Shown piece by piece: positions 9,310 through 18,261 of a DNA stretch of 64,000 bases. How positions within the stretch are numbered: the first letter of the stretch is position 1; each line of letters opens with the position of its first letter. This DNA is from Actinomadura sp. NAK00032 (lineage in GTDB: Bacteria > Actinomycetota > Actinomycetes > Streptosporangiales > Streptosporangiaceae): assembly GCF_013364275.1 (NCBI RefSeq), contig NZ_CP054932.1, forward strand, positions 3,100,001-3,164,000. The letters run 5' to 3'. The notes beneath the pieces are model-generated. The model searched no databases. It was not told where the DNA came from and saw only the letters and a list, made by a program, of their open reading frames with translations. The translations under genes and the position numbers were made by a program.

Positions 9310-10986
9310 ATGGCCAGGTACCGGGGCATTTCCGGCATTGCATTGGTGTCCGCCGCCGGAGTGGCCGTTTCCGGACTGCTCTCCCTCCCGGGAGTGACCG
9401 GGCACCGGCGCCCCGCGGCCGCCGTGCCGCGCGCGGCGGTCGGCACGGCGGTCAGCACGGCGGTCGGCACGGCCCCGATACCGCCGGCGGGCGCGCTCTC
9501 GTCCGCGCCCGCCGCCCCGCCGCTGAAATGGACGCGCTGCACCGGCCTGCCGACCCCGCCGCCCGGCGGTGACCCCCTGCCCGCCGGCCTCCGCTGCGCG
9601 ACGCTCCGGGTGCCGCTCGACCGCGCCAGGCCGTCCGGCGCGACGATCGGCCTGGCCCTGGTCAAGGTGCCGGCGACCGACCGGCGGCACCGCATCGGCT
9701 CGCTGCTGTTCAACTTCGGCGGCCCCGGCGGCGCCGGCGTCGACACCCTCGTCCAGCTCGCCGGCGAGTACGCCGCGCTGCGCACCCGGTACGACCTGGT
9801 CGGCTTCGACCCGCGCGGCGTCGGGCGCAGCGCCCCCGTCCGGTGCGCGGACGCACCGCGCCTGGACGAACTCGCCGCCATGGACGACACCCCCGACACC
9901 GCCGCCGAGGAGACCGCCTACATCGCCGCCCGCACCGCCTTCGTGCAGGGATGCGCGGCCCGCTCCGGCGACCTGCTGCCCCACGTCGGCACCGTGGACG
10001 CCGCCCGCGACATGGAGGCGATCCGCGTCGCGCTCGGCGACGCGAAACTGCACTACTTCGGCATCTCCTACGGCACCTGGCTCGGCGCCGCCTACGCCCA
10101 CCAGTTCCCCGGCGCCGTCGGACGGGTCGTCCTGGACGGCGCCGTCGACACCGGCATCGGCACCGCCGACCTCACCCTCCAGCAGGCCGCCGCGTTCCAG
10201 CGCGCGCTCGGCACCTTCGCCGCCGCCTGCGCCCGCCTCGGCCCCAAGTCGTGCCCGCTCGGAGCCGACGGCCCGGCGGTCACCGCGTCCATCGGCCGGA
10301 TCCTCGCCGGGCTCGACCGCAAGCCGCTCCCGACGTCGTCCGGCCGCAAGCTCACCCAGAGCCTCGGCACGACCGGCGTCACCGCCGCGCTGTACTCCCG
10401 GGACGCCTGGCCCTACCTCGCCCAGGGCCTCGTGGACGCGGTGAAGCGCCGCGACGGCTCGCTGCTGCTGATGCTCGCCGACGTCCAGAACGGCCGGGCC
10501 GGCAACGGCGCCTACAGCAACCTGTCCGCCGCGAACACCGCCATCACCTGCGCCGACACCGCCGAACGCCACACTCCCGCCGACGTCCGGCGGCTGCTGC
10601 CGGCCTTCCGCGCCGCCTCGCCGGTGTTCGGGCCCTCGATGGCGTGGAGCCTGCTCCAGTGCACGGGGTGGCCGGTCGCGGGCGACGGCGCGGCCCGGGA
10701 GGTGTCGGCCCCGTCCGCCGCGCCGATCCTCGTCGTCGGCAACACCGGCGACCCGGCCACCCCGTACGCGTGGGCGCCCGCGCTGACCCGCGCGCTCGGC
10801 GGCCGGGCCGTGCTCCTCACCCTCGACGGGGAGGGGCACGGCGCCTACGACACCGGCGACCCCTGCGTCCGCGCCGCCGTGGACGCCTACCTCCTGCGCG
10901 GCCGGACGCCGGCCCCCGGCACGACCTGCGGCCGAGCCCGCTCTCACCGCCTCACACGCGGAGATTTGGCACCTTTTGTGCCTTGA
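9310..10986 (+). CDS. secreted alpha/beta hydrolase, S33 tripeptidyl-aminopeptidase type
   Basis: A 558-residue secreted protein of the actinomycete tripeptidyl-aminopeptidase family (S33 with TAP-like C-terminus). A hydrophobic signal segment spans about residues 8-27, followed by an Ala/Pro-rich linker to residue 70. The fold shows the oxyanion strand NFGGPGGAG, the nucleophile elbow GISYGTW, the acid in GNTGDPATPY and the catalytic histidine in GEGHGAYD. Several cysteines fit an extracytoplasmic disulphide-bonded enzyme. These proteins remove short peptides or act as proline-type aminopeptidases; which one applies here is not visible. A GGGGGA ribosome site precedes the ATG. Confidence 0.88.
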   Translation: MARYRGISGIALVSAAGVAVSGLLSLPGVTGHRRPAAAVPRAAVGTAVSTAVGTAPIPPAGALSSAPAAPPLKWTRCTGLPTPPPGGDPLPAGLRCATLRVPLDRARPSGATIGLALVKVPATDRRHRIGSLLFNFGGPGGAGVDTLVQLAGEYAALRTRYDLVGFDPRGVGRSAPVRCADAPRLDELAAMDDTPDTAAEETAYIAARTAFVQGCAARSGDLLPHVGTVDAARDMEAIRVALGDAKLHYFGISYGTWLGAAYAHQFPGAVGRVVLDGAVDTGIGTADLTLQQAAAFQRALGTFAAACARLGPKSCPLGADGPAVTASIGRILAGLDRKPLPTSSGRKLTQSLGTTGVTAALYSRDAWPYLAQGLVDAVKRRDGSLLLMLADVQNGRAGNGAYSNLSAANTAITCADTAERHTPADVRRLLPAFRAASPVFGPSMAWSLLQCTGWPVAGDGAAREVSAPSAAPILVVGNTGDPATPYAWAPALTRALGGRAVLLTLDGEGHGAYDTGDPCVRAAVDAYLLRGRTPAPGTTCGRARSHRLTRGDLAPFVP

Positions 10987-11003
10987 TCCGGCCGCCGGTG
11001 TGG

Positions 11004-11019
11004 ACTGGTCTAGACCACA
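11004..11019. promoter_or_regulatory. DasR-responsive element (dre) overlapping the GH3 start
   Basis: The 16 bases ACTGGTCTAGACCACA match the dre consensus of the GntR-family regulator DasR (ACTGGTCTAGACCACT) at 15 positions. DasR represses chitin and N-acetylglucosamine genes until glucosamine 6-phosphate builds up. The last base of the site is the A of the ATG at 11019. A bound repressor would therefore sit on the start codon region, which implies a leaderless or very short-leader transcript. Confidence 0.8.
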
Positions 11020-12764
11020 TGAGGACGAACGGCGGCCGAACCCTGGTGTCCATCGCGGCGATCGCGGCCCTCGGGCTGGCGCTCTGCCCGTCCGCGGCCC
11101 CGCCCGCGCGGGCGGGGACCCGCCCCGGCGGCTGCGACCCCGGCGCGCAGCTGTCCCGGATGACGGCTGCCGAGAAGGCCGGCCAGCTCGTCATGGCCGT
11201 CACCGAGGACGGGCCGGACGGCATGCCGTCCGACCGGACCCGCCGCGCGATCCAGGAGCTGAAGATCGGCTCGGTCATCACCTCCGAGCCGCGCACGCCG
11301 GGCCTCGCCGCCCGCTACGCCGACCGGCTCCAGCGCTGGGCCGCCGGAACGCGGCCGCACCTGCCGCTGCTCGTCTCCGGCGACTTCGAGTTCGGCACCA
11401 CCCACAACGTCCGCGAGGGCACCACGCCGCTGCCGAACGCGATGGGGCTCGGCGCCGCCCGCGACCCCCGGCTCGCCCGCGAGGCCGCCGCGATCACCGC
11501 CGCCGAGGCGCGCGCGATGGGCTTCCACTGGAACTACGCGCCCGTCGCCGACGTCAACACCAACCCCGCCAACCCGATCATCGGCGTCCGCTCGTTCGGG
11601 GAGCGGACCGGCCTCGTCGGCGGGCTCGTCGAGGCGCAGGTCCGCGCCTACCGGCGGGCCGGGATGATCGCGACGCCCAAGCACTTCCCCGGGCACGGCG
11701 ACACCGAGACCGACAGCCACCTCGGGCTGCCGTCCGTCGGCTACGACCGCGCGACCCTCGACCGCGTCCACCTGCCCCCGTTCCGGCGCGCCATCGCGGC
11801 CGGCGCCGACGCGATCATGACGGCGCACGTCGTGGTGAAGGCCATCGACCCCGGCCTGCCCGCGACACTGTCGCCCAAGGTGCTGACCGGCCTGCTCCGG
11901 GACGAGATGGGCTTCGACGGGCTCATCGTCACCGACGCCATGGACATGGACGCGATCGACGAGAACTGGGGCACCCGCGAGGCCACCGCCATGGCGGTCA
12001 AGGCGGGCGCCGACGTCATCATGTCGACCGGCGACTACACCGCGCACGAGGAGGCGGTGGGCGCCCTGCGCGACGCCCTGCGGACCGGCGAGCTGAGCGA
12101 GGCGCGGGTGGACGCGTCCGTGCGGCGGGTCCTCGCGCTCAAATGCGCCTACCGGGTGGCCGAGCACCGGTACGCCGACCCGGCCCGCGCGGAGCGGATC
12201 TCCGGGAACGCCGCCTTCCGGCGCCGCGCCCTCGCGATGGGCGTCGCCGCCACCACCCTCGTGAAGAACGACGGCGGCGTCCTCCCGTTCGACCCGGCCT
12301 CGCCCGAGCGGACGCTGGTCGCCGGCACCGTCCAGACCGGCGAGTTCGCGGACGCGGTCGCCGCCGTCGCGCGCGGCCCGGTCGAGAGCTGGCGGGCCGC
12401 GACCACCGACCCGGCCGATGCCGAGATCGCCGAGGCCGTCCGGCGGGCCGCCGGCGCCGACCGGATCCTCGTCGCCACGTTCTCCTCCGGCCCGCTGCCC
12501 GCCGGGCAGGCCGGGCTCGTCCGGGCGCTGCGGGCGACGGGCAAGCCGGTCGCCGCCGTCGCGATCGGCCTGCCGTACGACATCGCGTCCTACCCGGACG
12601 TCCCCGCCTACATCGCCACCTACGGGACGACCGCGCGGACCCAGCGCGTCGACCGGACCATGCACGAGGCCGCCGCCCGCGTCGTGTTCGGCGCGCGGCC
12701 CGGCGGGCGGCTGCCGGTCACGATCAAGGGCCTGTACCCGTACGGGCACGGCCTCCGCTACTAG
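11019..12764 (+). CDS. secreted glycoside hydrolase family 3, beta-N-acetylglucosaminidase type
   Basis: A 581-residue GH3 enzyme with a signal peptide (MRTNGGRT followed by a hydrophobic core to about residue 32). The NagZ-type signature KHFPGHGDTETDSHLG is present; its His and Asp act in acid/base catalysis in N-acetylglucosaminidases of this family. The nucleophile aspartate lies in IVTDAMDMDAI. It should release terminal N-acetylglucosamine from chitin or muropeptide-derived oligosaccharides outside the cell. A DasR-type operator directly overlaps the start and supports a role in amino-sugar use. There is no ribosome site before the ATG. A GTG 27 bases downstream is possible but would shorten the signal peptide. 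Confidence 0.9.
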   Translation: MRTNGGRTLVSIAAIAALGLALCPSAAPPARAGTRPGGCDPGAQLSRMTAAEKAGQLVMAVTEDGPDGMPSDRTRRAIQELKIGSVITSEPRTPGLAARYADRLQRWAAGTRPHLPLLVSGDFEFGTTHNVREGTTPLPNAMGLGAARDPRLAREAAAITAAEARAMGFHWNYAPVADVNTNPANPIIGVRSFGERTGLVGGLVEAQVRAYRRAGMIATPKHFPGHGDTETDSHLGLPSVGYDRATLDRVHLPPFRRAIAAGADAIMTAHVVVKAIDPGLPATLSPKVLTGLLRDEMGFDGLIVTDAMDMDAIDENWGTREATAMAVKAGADVIMSTGDYTAHEEAVGALRDALRTGELSEARVDASVRRVLALKCAYRVAEHRYADPARAERISGNAAFRRRALAMGVAATTLVKNDGGVLPFDPASPERTLVAGTVQTGEFADAVAAVARGPVESWRAATTDPADAEIAEAVRRAAGADRILVATFSSGPLPAGQAGLVRALRATGKPVAAVAIGLPYDIASYPDVPAYIATYGTTARTQRVDRTMHEAAARVVFGARPGGRLPVTIKGLYPYGHGLRY

Positions 12765-12797
12765 ACGACGCTGCCACTGGACGGCCCGCGCGACTTG

Positions 12798-13190
12798 CTA
12801 GAGGACCTGCTCGACCTTCTTCGGCTCGCGCAGCGCCTCGCCGACCGTGCAGTACCGCTCGTGGACGCGCGCCGCCACGGCCTTCAGGACGTCCTCGGCC
12901 TTGTCGTCGCCCTCGGGCAGCTCCACGTCGTAGGTCAGCGTGATCGTGCCCAGCGTGCTCGTCGCGACCTTGTCCGCCTGGACGGTCGCGGCGAGCCGCG
13001 CCATCCGGTGCCCGCGCTGCGCGGTCAGCGGCTCGACCGTGACCAGCTCGCAGCCGCCGAGAGCCGCCAGCAGCAGCTCGACCGGCGTGAACACGCCCGC
13101 GGTGTCGCCGTCGCCGATCGCGACCTCCGCGCCCCGCGCGTTGACCGCCCGGAAGCCGTCCTCGGTGCGCTCCACCCTGACCTCGGCCAT
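12798..13190 (-). CDS. OsmC/Ohr-family protein
   Basis: A 130-residue member of the OsmC superfamily, whose proteins commonly reduce organic peroxides through paired cysteines. Here the motif around LLAALGGCELVTVEPL supplies one cysteine and VHERYCTVGEAL the second. The start is placed at the ATG at 13190 because AGGGGATCCC lies directly upstream; an in-frame extension to 13325 has no family similarity. It is convergent with the GH3 gene and divergent from the alpha/beta hydrolase. It looks like a YhfA/OsmC-type protein rather than a classical Ohr. Confidence 0.88.
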   Translation of the reverse strand: MAEVRVERTEDGFRAVNARGAEVAIGDGDTAGVFTPVELLLAALGGCELVTVEPLTAQRGHRMARLAATVQADKVATSTLGTITLTYDVELPEGDDKAEDVLKAVAARVHERYCTVGEALREPKKVEQVL

Positions 13191-13348
13191 GGGATCCCCT
13201 TTGATCGTCCGATATCCGCCAGGTGAACACGGCGGCCCGGCGGGTTCTTCCCGTTGGGCGTTTCCCGGAAGACCACGGGGTATCCGGGCTGGAGGCGGCG
13301 CCGCGACCGGGCCGCCGCAGGCCACGGCATCATCGATTCGGGGGACCG

Positions 13349-14176
13349 ATGGGGCACATCAAGACACGTGACGGTACGGAGATCTACTACAAGGACTGGG
13401 GGACGGGGCGGCCCGTCGTCTTCATCCACGGCTGGCCGCTGAACGCCGACGCGTGGGACGACCAGATGAAGGCGGTCGCCGACGCCGGCTTCCGCGCCAT
13501 CGCGCACGACCGGCGCGGCCACGGCCGCTCGTCCCAGCCCTGGCAGGGCTACGACTTCGACACCTTCGCCGACGACCTCAACGACCTGATCGACGCGCTC
13601 GGCGTCTGGGACGTCGCCCTGGTGGCGCACTCGATGGGCGGCGGCGAACTGGCCCGCTACATCGGCCGGCACGGCACGAGCCGCGTGTCCAAGGCCGTGC
13701 TGCTGTCGGCGATCCCGCCGCTGATGCTGCAGACCGGCGCCAATCCCGAAGGGGTGCCCGCGCAGGCCTTCGAGGACATCAAGAAGGGCATCCTGAACGA
13801 GCGGTCGCAGTTCTGGATGGACACGTCCGAGAACTTCTTCAGCGCCAACAGGCCGGGAACCAAGGCCACCCAGGGCAACCGGAACGCGTTCTGGTTCATG
13901 GCCATGCAGGAGAGCGTCAAGGCCGGCGTCGACTGCGTCACGGCGTTCTCGGAGACCGACTTCACCGAGGACCTGCGCCGCTTCGACATCCCGACGCTGA
14001 TCGTGCACGGCGACGACGACCAGATCGTCCCGATCGACGCTACCGCCCGCAAGTCCGTCGAGATCATCCCCGACGCCACCCTGAAGGTGTACGAGGGCGG
14101 CTCGCACGGCATCGCGATGGTGCCGGGCGACAAGGAGCGCTTCAACCGCGACCTCATCGCGTTCCTGCGCGGCTGA
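13349..14176 (+). CDS. alpha/beta hydrolase, cofactor-free haloperoxidase-like
   Basis: A 275-residue cytosolic alpha/beta hydrolase. It shows the oxyanion HGWPL, the nucleophile elbow AHSMGGGE, the acid HGDDDQIVP and the histidine GGSHGI. The sequence is of the non-heme chloroperoxidase/esterase group, whose physiological reactions are mostly ester or lactone hydrolysis. The start at 13349 follows GGGGGA. It is transcribed away from the OsmC gene, and the two may share the 158-base promoter region. There is no signal peptide. Confidence 0.9.
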   Translation: MGHIKTRDGTEIYYKDWGTGRPVVFIHGWPLNADAWDDQMKAVADAGFRAIAHDRRGHGRSSQPWQGYDFDTFADDLNDLIDALGVWDVALVAHSMGGGELARYIGRHGTSRVSKAVLLSAIPPLMLQTGANPEGVPAQAFEDIKKGILNERSQFWMDTSENFFSANRPGTKATQGNRNAFWFMAMQESVKAGVDCVTAFSETDFTEDLRRFDIPTLIVHGDDDQIVPIDATARKSVEIIPDATLKVYEGGSHGIAMVPGDKERFNRDLIAFLRG

Positions 14177-14184
14177 CCCGCCAC

Positions 14185-14215
14185 CGGCTCGGGGCCGCGG
14201 TCAGGCCCCGAGCCG
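14185..14215. terminator. hairpin between convergent hydrolase and SNF2 genes
   Basis: A perfect 12-base inverted repeat, CGGCTCGGGGCC / GGCCCCGAGCCG, with a 7-base loop. The stop codon of the minus-strand SNF2 gene (14201-14203) lies in the loop, so the hairpin serves the plus-strand hydrolase or both genes. Confidence 0.6.
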
Positions 14216-16330
14216 CTCCCGCTCCTCGGCGACGATCTGCCGGGCGAGGTCCTGCTGGGAGATGTCGACCGCCTCCGGCGCCTGCTCGGCAAGGTCGCTG
14301 CGGCGCGCGTACTCGTCGAACAGCCTGGCCTTGTGCGCCAGGATCTGGAGCATCCGCTCGTCCACGCCGCCGGGCGTCAGCAGCCGGTGCACCTGCACGG
14401 TCCGCACCTGGCCCATCCGGTGCGCGCGGGCGATCGCCTGGGTCTCGACCGTCGGCTTCACCTGCGGCTCGCAGATGATCACCACGGACGCCGCCTGGAG
14501 GTTGAGCCCGACCCCGCCCGCCTCGATCTGGGCCAGCAGGACGGCGTGCCCCGGCTCGGCGGTGAACGCGTCCACGATCTGCTGCCGCCGCGCCGGCGGC
14601 GTGTCGCCCCTGATCGGCCCGCGCGCCGCTCCGCCGAGCGCGTCCCGCACCGCGTCCAGGACGTCGCGGAAGTAGGAGAACACCACGACCTTCAGCTCGT
14701 TCTCGGCGGCCTCCCGCACCAGTTCGGTGAGCCGGTCCAGCTTCGCCGACTTGTCCGGGACGGCGTACGCGGCGCGGCGCATCGCCATGAAGTTGCCGTC
14801 GAGCACCGCCGCCCGGTAGGCGTCCTCGTCCGCCGCGCTGAACTCCTCCCACTCGTCCACCCGCACGACCTCGGGCAGTTCGACGAGCACGTCCCGCTGG
14901 TTGCGGCGCAGGTACACCGGCGCGACCGCCGACCGGAACGCCCGCGCCCCGAGCGCCGCGTCGCTCGACCGGATCTCCCGGGCCAGCTCGGGCCGCAGGT
15001 GGGCGACCAGGCTGCGGAACTCCTCCACCCGGTTCTCCATCGGGGTGCCGGTGAGGAACAGGACGCGCTCGGTCCGCCCGCACCAGGCGGCCACGGCCTG
15101 CGCCCGCCGGGTCTCGTGGTTCTTGGCGTAGTGGGCCTCGTCCACCACGAACATGCCGAGGCGGACGCCGTCCGGGACGTCGAGGCCGTGGAGCGTCGCG
15201 AGCGTCGTCACCGCGATGCCGCCGCCCGCGACCCACGCCTCCAGCGCCGCGGCGCGCCCGGCGCCGTGCAGCGGATGCGCGGCGATCGCGCTGCGCTGCT
15301 CGATCTCCCGCACCCAGTTGATCAGGACGCTCGCGGGGCAGGCCACCAGGAAGTGCGCGGCACCCTCCGCCCGCAGGTGCGCGATCGCGGCGATCGCCTG
15401 GACCGTCTTACCGAGCCCCATCTCGTCGCCGAGGATCACCCGCCGCTGCACCAGCGCGAACCGCGCCCCGAACGCCTGGTAGCCGCGCAGCGCGACCCGC
15501 CGGTGGGCGTCGTCGAGCGGCTGGGCCTTGACCCGCGCCGCCAGGTCGTCCGGCAGGAACCCCTCGGCCGCCTCCCGCTCCGGCCCCGCCGCCGCCAGCT
15601 CCGCCAACAGGGTCTGGTAGTCGGACGCGCGCAGCTCGAAGTCGATCCACGCCTCGTCGGGCGAGACATGCGGCCGCAGCAGGTCCACCGACGCCTGCGA
15701 GATCAGCAGCCGGGCGCCCTGCGCCTCCCGCAGCGCCTCCGCCAGCTCGCCGACCGCCTCCCGGGCCCGCTCCCGCTTCGCCGGCCGCGCGAACGCCCGC
15801 CGCCACCACGACCCGGCTGGCCGCGCGTCGTGCACCAGCGGGCCGAACCGCTCGTCCACGCCGTCGGCGGCGGCCCGCGCCCTCGCCAGCTCCGGCCCCG
15901 CGTTGACCAGCCGGTGCAGCGCGACGACCACGGGCGCCATCGCCTCGTCCCGCCGGTCGACGTCGATCCGGACGCTCACCGACCGCTCCGCCGCCTCCGC
16001 CAGGCTCCCCGCCGCCGCGTGCAGCTGCTGCGCGGTCTGCGGCCCGATGCCCGGCAGCAGCTGGAGCCGGTACGGGGTCGCCTCCAGGACGTCCGCGACG
16101 CTGCCGAACCCCGCCTCCTCCAGAGGCCCGAGCCGCAGCCGCCCGTCCGTGACGTCCTTCAACCGCGCCAGCGGTATCTCCCGCAGCTGCTCCTTCGCCG
16201 CCTCGGCCCGCAGCGGCGCCAGCGCGGCATGGACGTCCGCCACGGCCCGCCGGTGATCGGCGACCAGGTCGCGCGCGGCACCCAGCAGCGCCGACCCGTC
16301 CCGCAGGACGTCCTTGGCCTCGCCGGTCAT
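14201..16330 (-). CDS. SNF2-family ATPase/helicase with N-terminal helix-hairpin-helix
   Basis: A 709-residue SNF2/Rad54-like ATPase. An N-terminal helical region contains a helix-hairpin-helix motif (LLPGIGPQTAQQL, residues 91-103), suggesting DNA binding. The motor is intact: Walker A GDEMGLGKT at 301-309, DEAH at 397-400, TGTP at 427-430, motif V GGVGLNLQ at 605-612 and motif VI QAIARAHRMGQ at 631-641 with its arginine finger. It probably translocates on duplex DNA. The ATG at 16330 overlaps the stop of the upstream paralogue by four bases, so the two are co-translated. The biological role is not known; housekeeping remodelling or repair and defence are all possible. Confidence 0.9.
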   Translation of the reverse strand: MTGEAKDVLRDGSALLGAARDLVADHRRAVADVHAALAPLRAEAAKEQLREIPLARLKDVTDGRLRLGPLEEAGFGSVADVLEATPYRLQLLPGIGPQTAQQLHAAAGSLAEAAERSVSVRIDVDRRDEAMAPVVVALHRLVNAGPELARARAAADGVDERFGPLVHDARPAGSWWRRAFARPAKRERAREAVGELAEALREAQGARLLISQASVDLLRPHVSPDEAWIDFELRASDYQTLLAELAAAGPEREAAEGFLPDDLAARVKAQPLDDAHRRVALRGYQAFGARFALVQRRVILGDEMGLGKTVQAIAAIAHLRAEGAAHFLVACPASVLINWVREIEQRSAIAAHPLHGAGRAAALEAWVAGGGIAVTTLATLHGLDVPDGVRLGMFVVDEAHYAKNHETRRAQAVAAWCGRTERVLFLTGTPMENRVEEFRSLVAHLRPELAREIRSSDAALGARAFRSAVAPVYLRRNQRDVLVELPEVVRVDEWEEFSAADEDAYRAAVLDGNFMAMRRAAYAVPDKSAKLDRLTELVREAAENELKVVVFSYFRDVLDAVRDALGGAARGPIRGDTPPARRQQIVDAFTAEPGHAVLLAQIEAGGVGLNLQAASVVIICEPQVKPTVETQAIARAHRMGQVRTVQVHRLLTPGGVDERMLQILAHKARLFDEYARRSDLAEQAPEAVDISQQDLARQIVAEERERLGA

Positions 16331-18156
16331 GCCACTCCCCACCGCGCCTGCTCGTCCTCGATGATCCGTCCGGGGTCGCCGCCCACGCGCTCGTCGACGC
16401 CCGGCGCCACCAGCCGGTGCACCAGCAGGGGACCGGCCCGGCCCTGGAGGCGGCCGATCGCGCGGGCCTCCAGCTCCCGGTCCGGCTGCGGCTCGCAGAT
16501 GACCACCACGGCCGCGCCCTCCGGAGGCGGCTCGCCGATCCCGGCCGTCGCCACGGCGACCGCCTCCCGGACGGTATCCAGCACCTCCGGGAAGCCGGAC
16601 AGCACCACGGTCTCCAGGCCGTCCGCGGCCGCCTCCTCGACCAGCCGCCGCAGCCGCCTGAGCTTCGCGGACGTCTTCGGAACGGCGAACGCGGCCCGGC
16701 GCATGGCGGCGAAGTCGCCCGACTCGACCGCCTCCCGGTAGGCGGCCCGGTCGGCCCGGCTGAACGCCACGAGCTCGTCCACGCGCACGATATCGGGCAG
16801 CTCCCTGAACACGTCCTCCTGCTCCCGGCGCAGGTACACCGGCGCGGCCGCCGCCCGGAACTCCCGCGACCCCAGGACCGCGTCCTCCGGCCGCACCGCC
16901 GAGCCGAGCAGCTCCACCAGCGTGCGGAAGCACTCCGCCCGCTCCCGCATCGGCAGCCCGGTGAGGAGGACGGCGTCGTCCACCCGCCCGGCCCAGGAGC
17001 CGATCGCCCGCGCACGAGCGGTGCCGGGGTTCTTCACACGGTCAGCCTCGTCCAGCACGAACATCCCTACCGCGACGTCCGGGGAGACGTACAGGTCGGC
17101 CAGCGACTCCAAGGGCACGATACCGACGCCGCCCGCATCGGCCCACTTCTTCACGGCCGCGCCCCGGCCGGGCCCGTGCAGCGGATGGGCAGGCAGAGCA
17201 CTGCACGCCTCCACGTCCCGGACCCACGAGGGCAGGACGCTCATCGGACACGCCACCAGGAAGCGCGTGACGCCCTCCGCCCGCCGATGCGCCATCGCGG
17301 CGATCGCCTGGACCGTCCTGCCGAGCCCCATCCCGTCACCCAGGATCGCCCGCCGCCGCTCAAGCACGAACCGCGCCCCGAACACCTGGTAAGCGGCCAG
17401 CGGCACGGTCAGATGCGTCTCGTCGAGCGCCTGCCCGGCGACCCGCGCCGCCGCCTCCCGCGGCAGGAACCCCTCCGCGGCCCCGCCCCCGGACGCGAGC
17501 CCGGCCACGTCCGCCAGCACGCCCAGATACTCGGCCGTCCGCCGCTCGTAGTCACGCCGCGCCTCGTCACCGGACACCTCGTCCGGCACGACCGCAGCGC
17601 CCTCCACGATCTCCGCCAGCTCGGCGACCGCCGCCCGCCGCCTCCGGTACGGCGGCAGGAACCTGCTGCGCCGAGCCTGCCTCAGCAGCAGCGGAACCCT
17701 CTCCACGACGGCCTCGGCGCGCGCAACGTCGACATGCACCAGCCAGTGCAGCGCGACCACCAGCGGCTCGACGTCGGGCCGGCCGAGGTCGATGCCTGGA
17801 TCGGCCGCCCGCCCTGCCGCCTCCGCGAGCCGCTCGGCCGCCGCGTGCAGCCGCTCCGCCGTCACCGGCCCGATGCCCCGCAGCAGCCGGAGCCCCTCGG
17901 GCGTCGAGTCGAGGACGTCCACCACCGTGACGAACTCGGCCCCGTGCACCGGCCCCAGCCGGAACGGCCCGTCCGCGAGCCCCTTCAGCCGGGCGACCGG
18001 CACGGACCGCAGCCGCTCCCGCGCCGCCTCCCGCCGCAGCGCCCCGACGGCCGCCTCCACCTCGCCCCGCAGCCGCCGCCGCTCGCCCTCCAGCCCGCGC
18101 ACGGCCCCAAGCAGCGCCTCCCCGTCCCGCAGGACGCGCCTGACATAGTCCCTCAT
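16327..18156 (-). CDS. degenerate SNF2-family paralogue, probable pseudo-ATPase
   Basis: A 609-residue protein collinear with its downstream neighbour, from the helix-hairpin-helix (LLRGIGPVTAERL, residues 91-103) to the C-terminus, but with its catalytic motifs eroded. Walker A reads GDGMGLGRT (273-281), with arginine replacing the essential lysine. DEAH has become DEAD, TGTP has become TGLP, and about 40-50 residues covering motifs IV-V are missing after residue 535. Motif VI is unrecognisable (RAIGRLQGRAG). The frame is open throughout and codon use matches its neighbours, so it is retained rather than decaying. The start at 18156 has a GGAGGGCGGG site; an upstream ATG at 18174 lacks one. 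A regulatory or structural partner of the active motor is the likeliest role. Confidence 0.85.
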   Translation of the reverse strand: MRDYVRRVLRDGEALLGAVRGLEGERRRLRGEVEAAVGALRREAARERLRSVPVARLKGLADGPFRLGPVHGAEFVTVVDVLDSTPEGLRLLRGIGPVTAERLHAAAERLAEAAGRAADPGIDLGRPDVEPLVVALHWLVHVDVARAEAVVERVPLLLRQARRSRFLPPYRRRRAAVAELAEIVEGAAVVPDEVSGDEARRDYERRTAEYLGVLADVAGLASGGGAAEGFLPREAAARVAGQALDETHLTVPLAAYQVFGARFVLERRRAILGDGMGLGRTVQAIAAMAHRRAEGVTRFLVACPMSVLPSWVRDVEACSALPAHPLHGPGRGAAVKKWADAGGVGIVPLESLADLYVSPDVAVGMFVLDEADRVKNPGTARARAIGSWAGRVDDAVLLTGLPMRERAECFRTLVELLGSAVRPEDAVLGSREFRAAAAPVYLRREQEDVFRELPDIVRVDELVAFSRADRAAYREAVESGDFAAMRRAAFAVPKTSAKLRRLRRLVEEAAADGLETVVLSGFPEVLDTVREAVAVATAGIGEPPPEGAAVVVICEPQPDRELEARAIGRLQGRAGPLLVHRLVAPGVDERVGGDPGRIIEDEQARWGVA

Positions 18157-18261
18157 CCCGCCCTCCGCGCCCATAATGCCAGCGGCCGCCACCCCAAACC
18201 CCTGGGAAACCGCCGCACCCCGCCCTAGCCTGGAAAGGGCGACACGAGAGGAACGCGGCCG

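Noticed and set aside
9071..9343. 90-codon minus-strand frame between the PAP2 and S33 genes
   Set aside because: It overlaps both divergent promoter regions and the start of the hydrolase, with no family resemblance.
16327..18156. Degenerate SNF2 gene considered as a pseudogene
   Set aside because: There is no frameshift or internal stop over 609 codons, codon bias is normal, and the start and overlap are intact, so it is annotated as a coding gene with a likely non-catalytic role.
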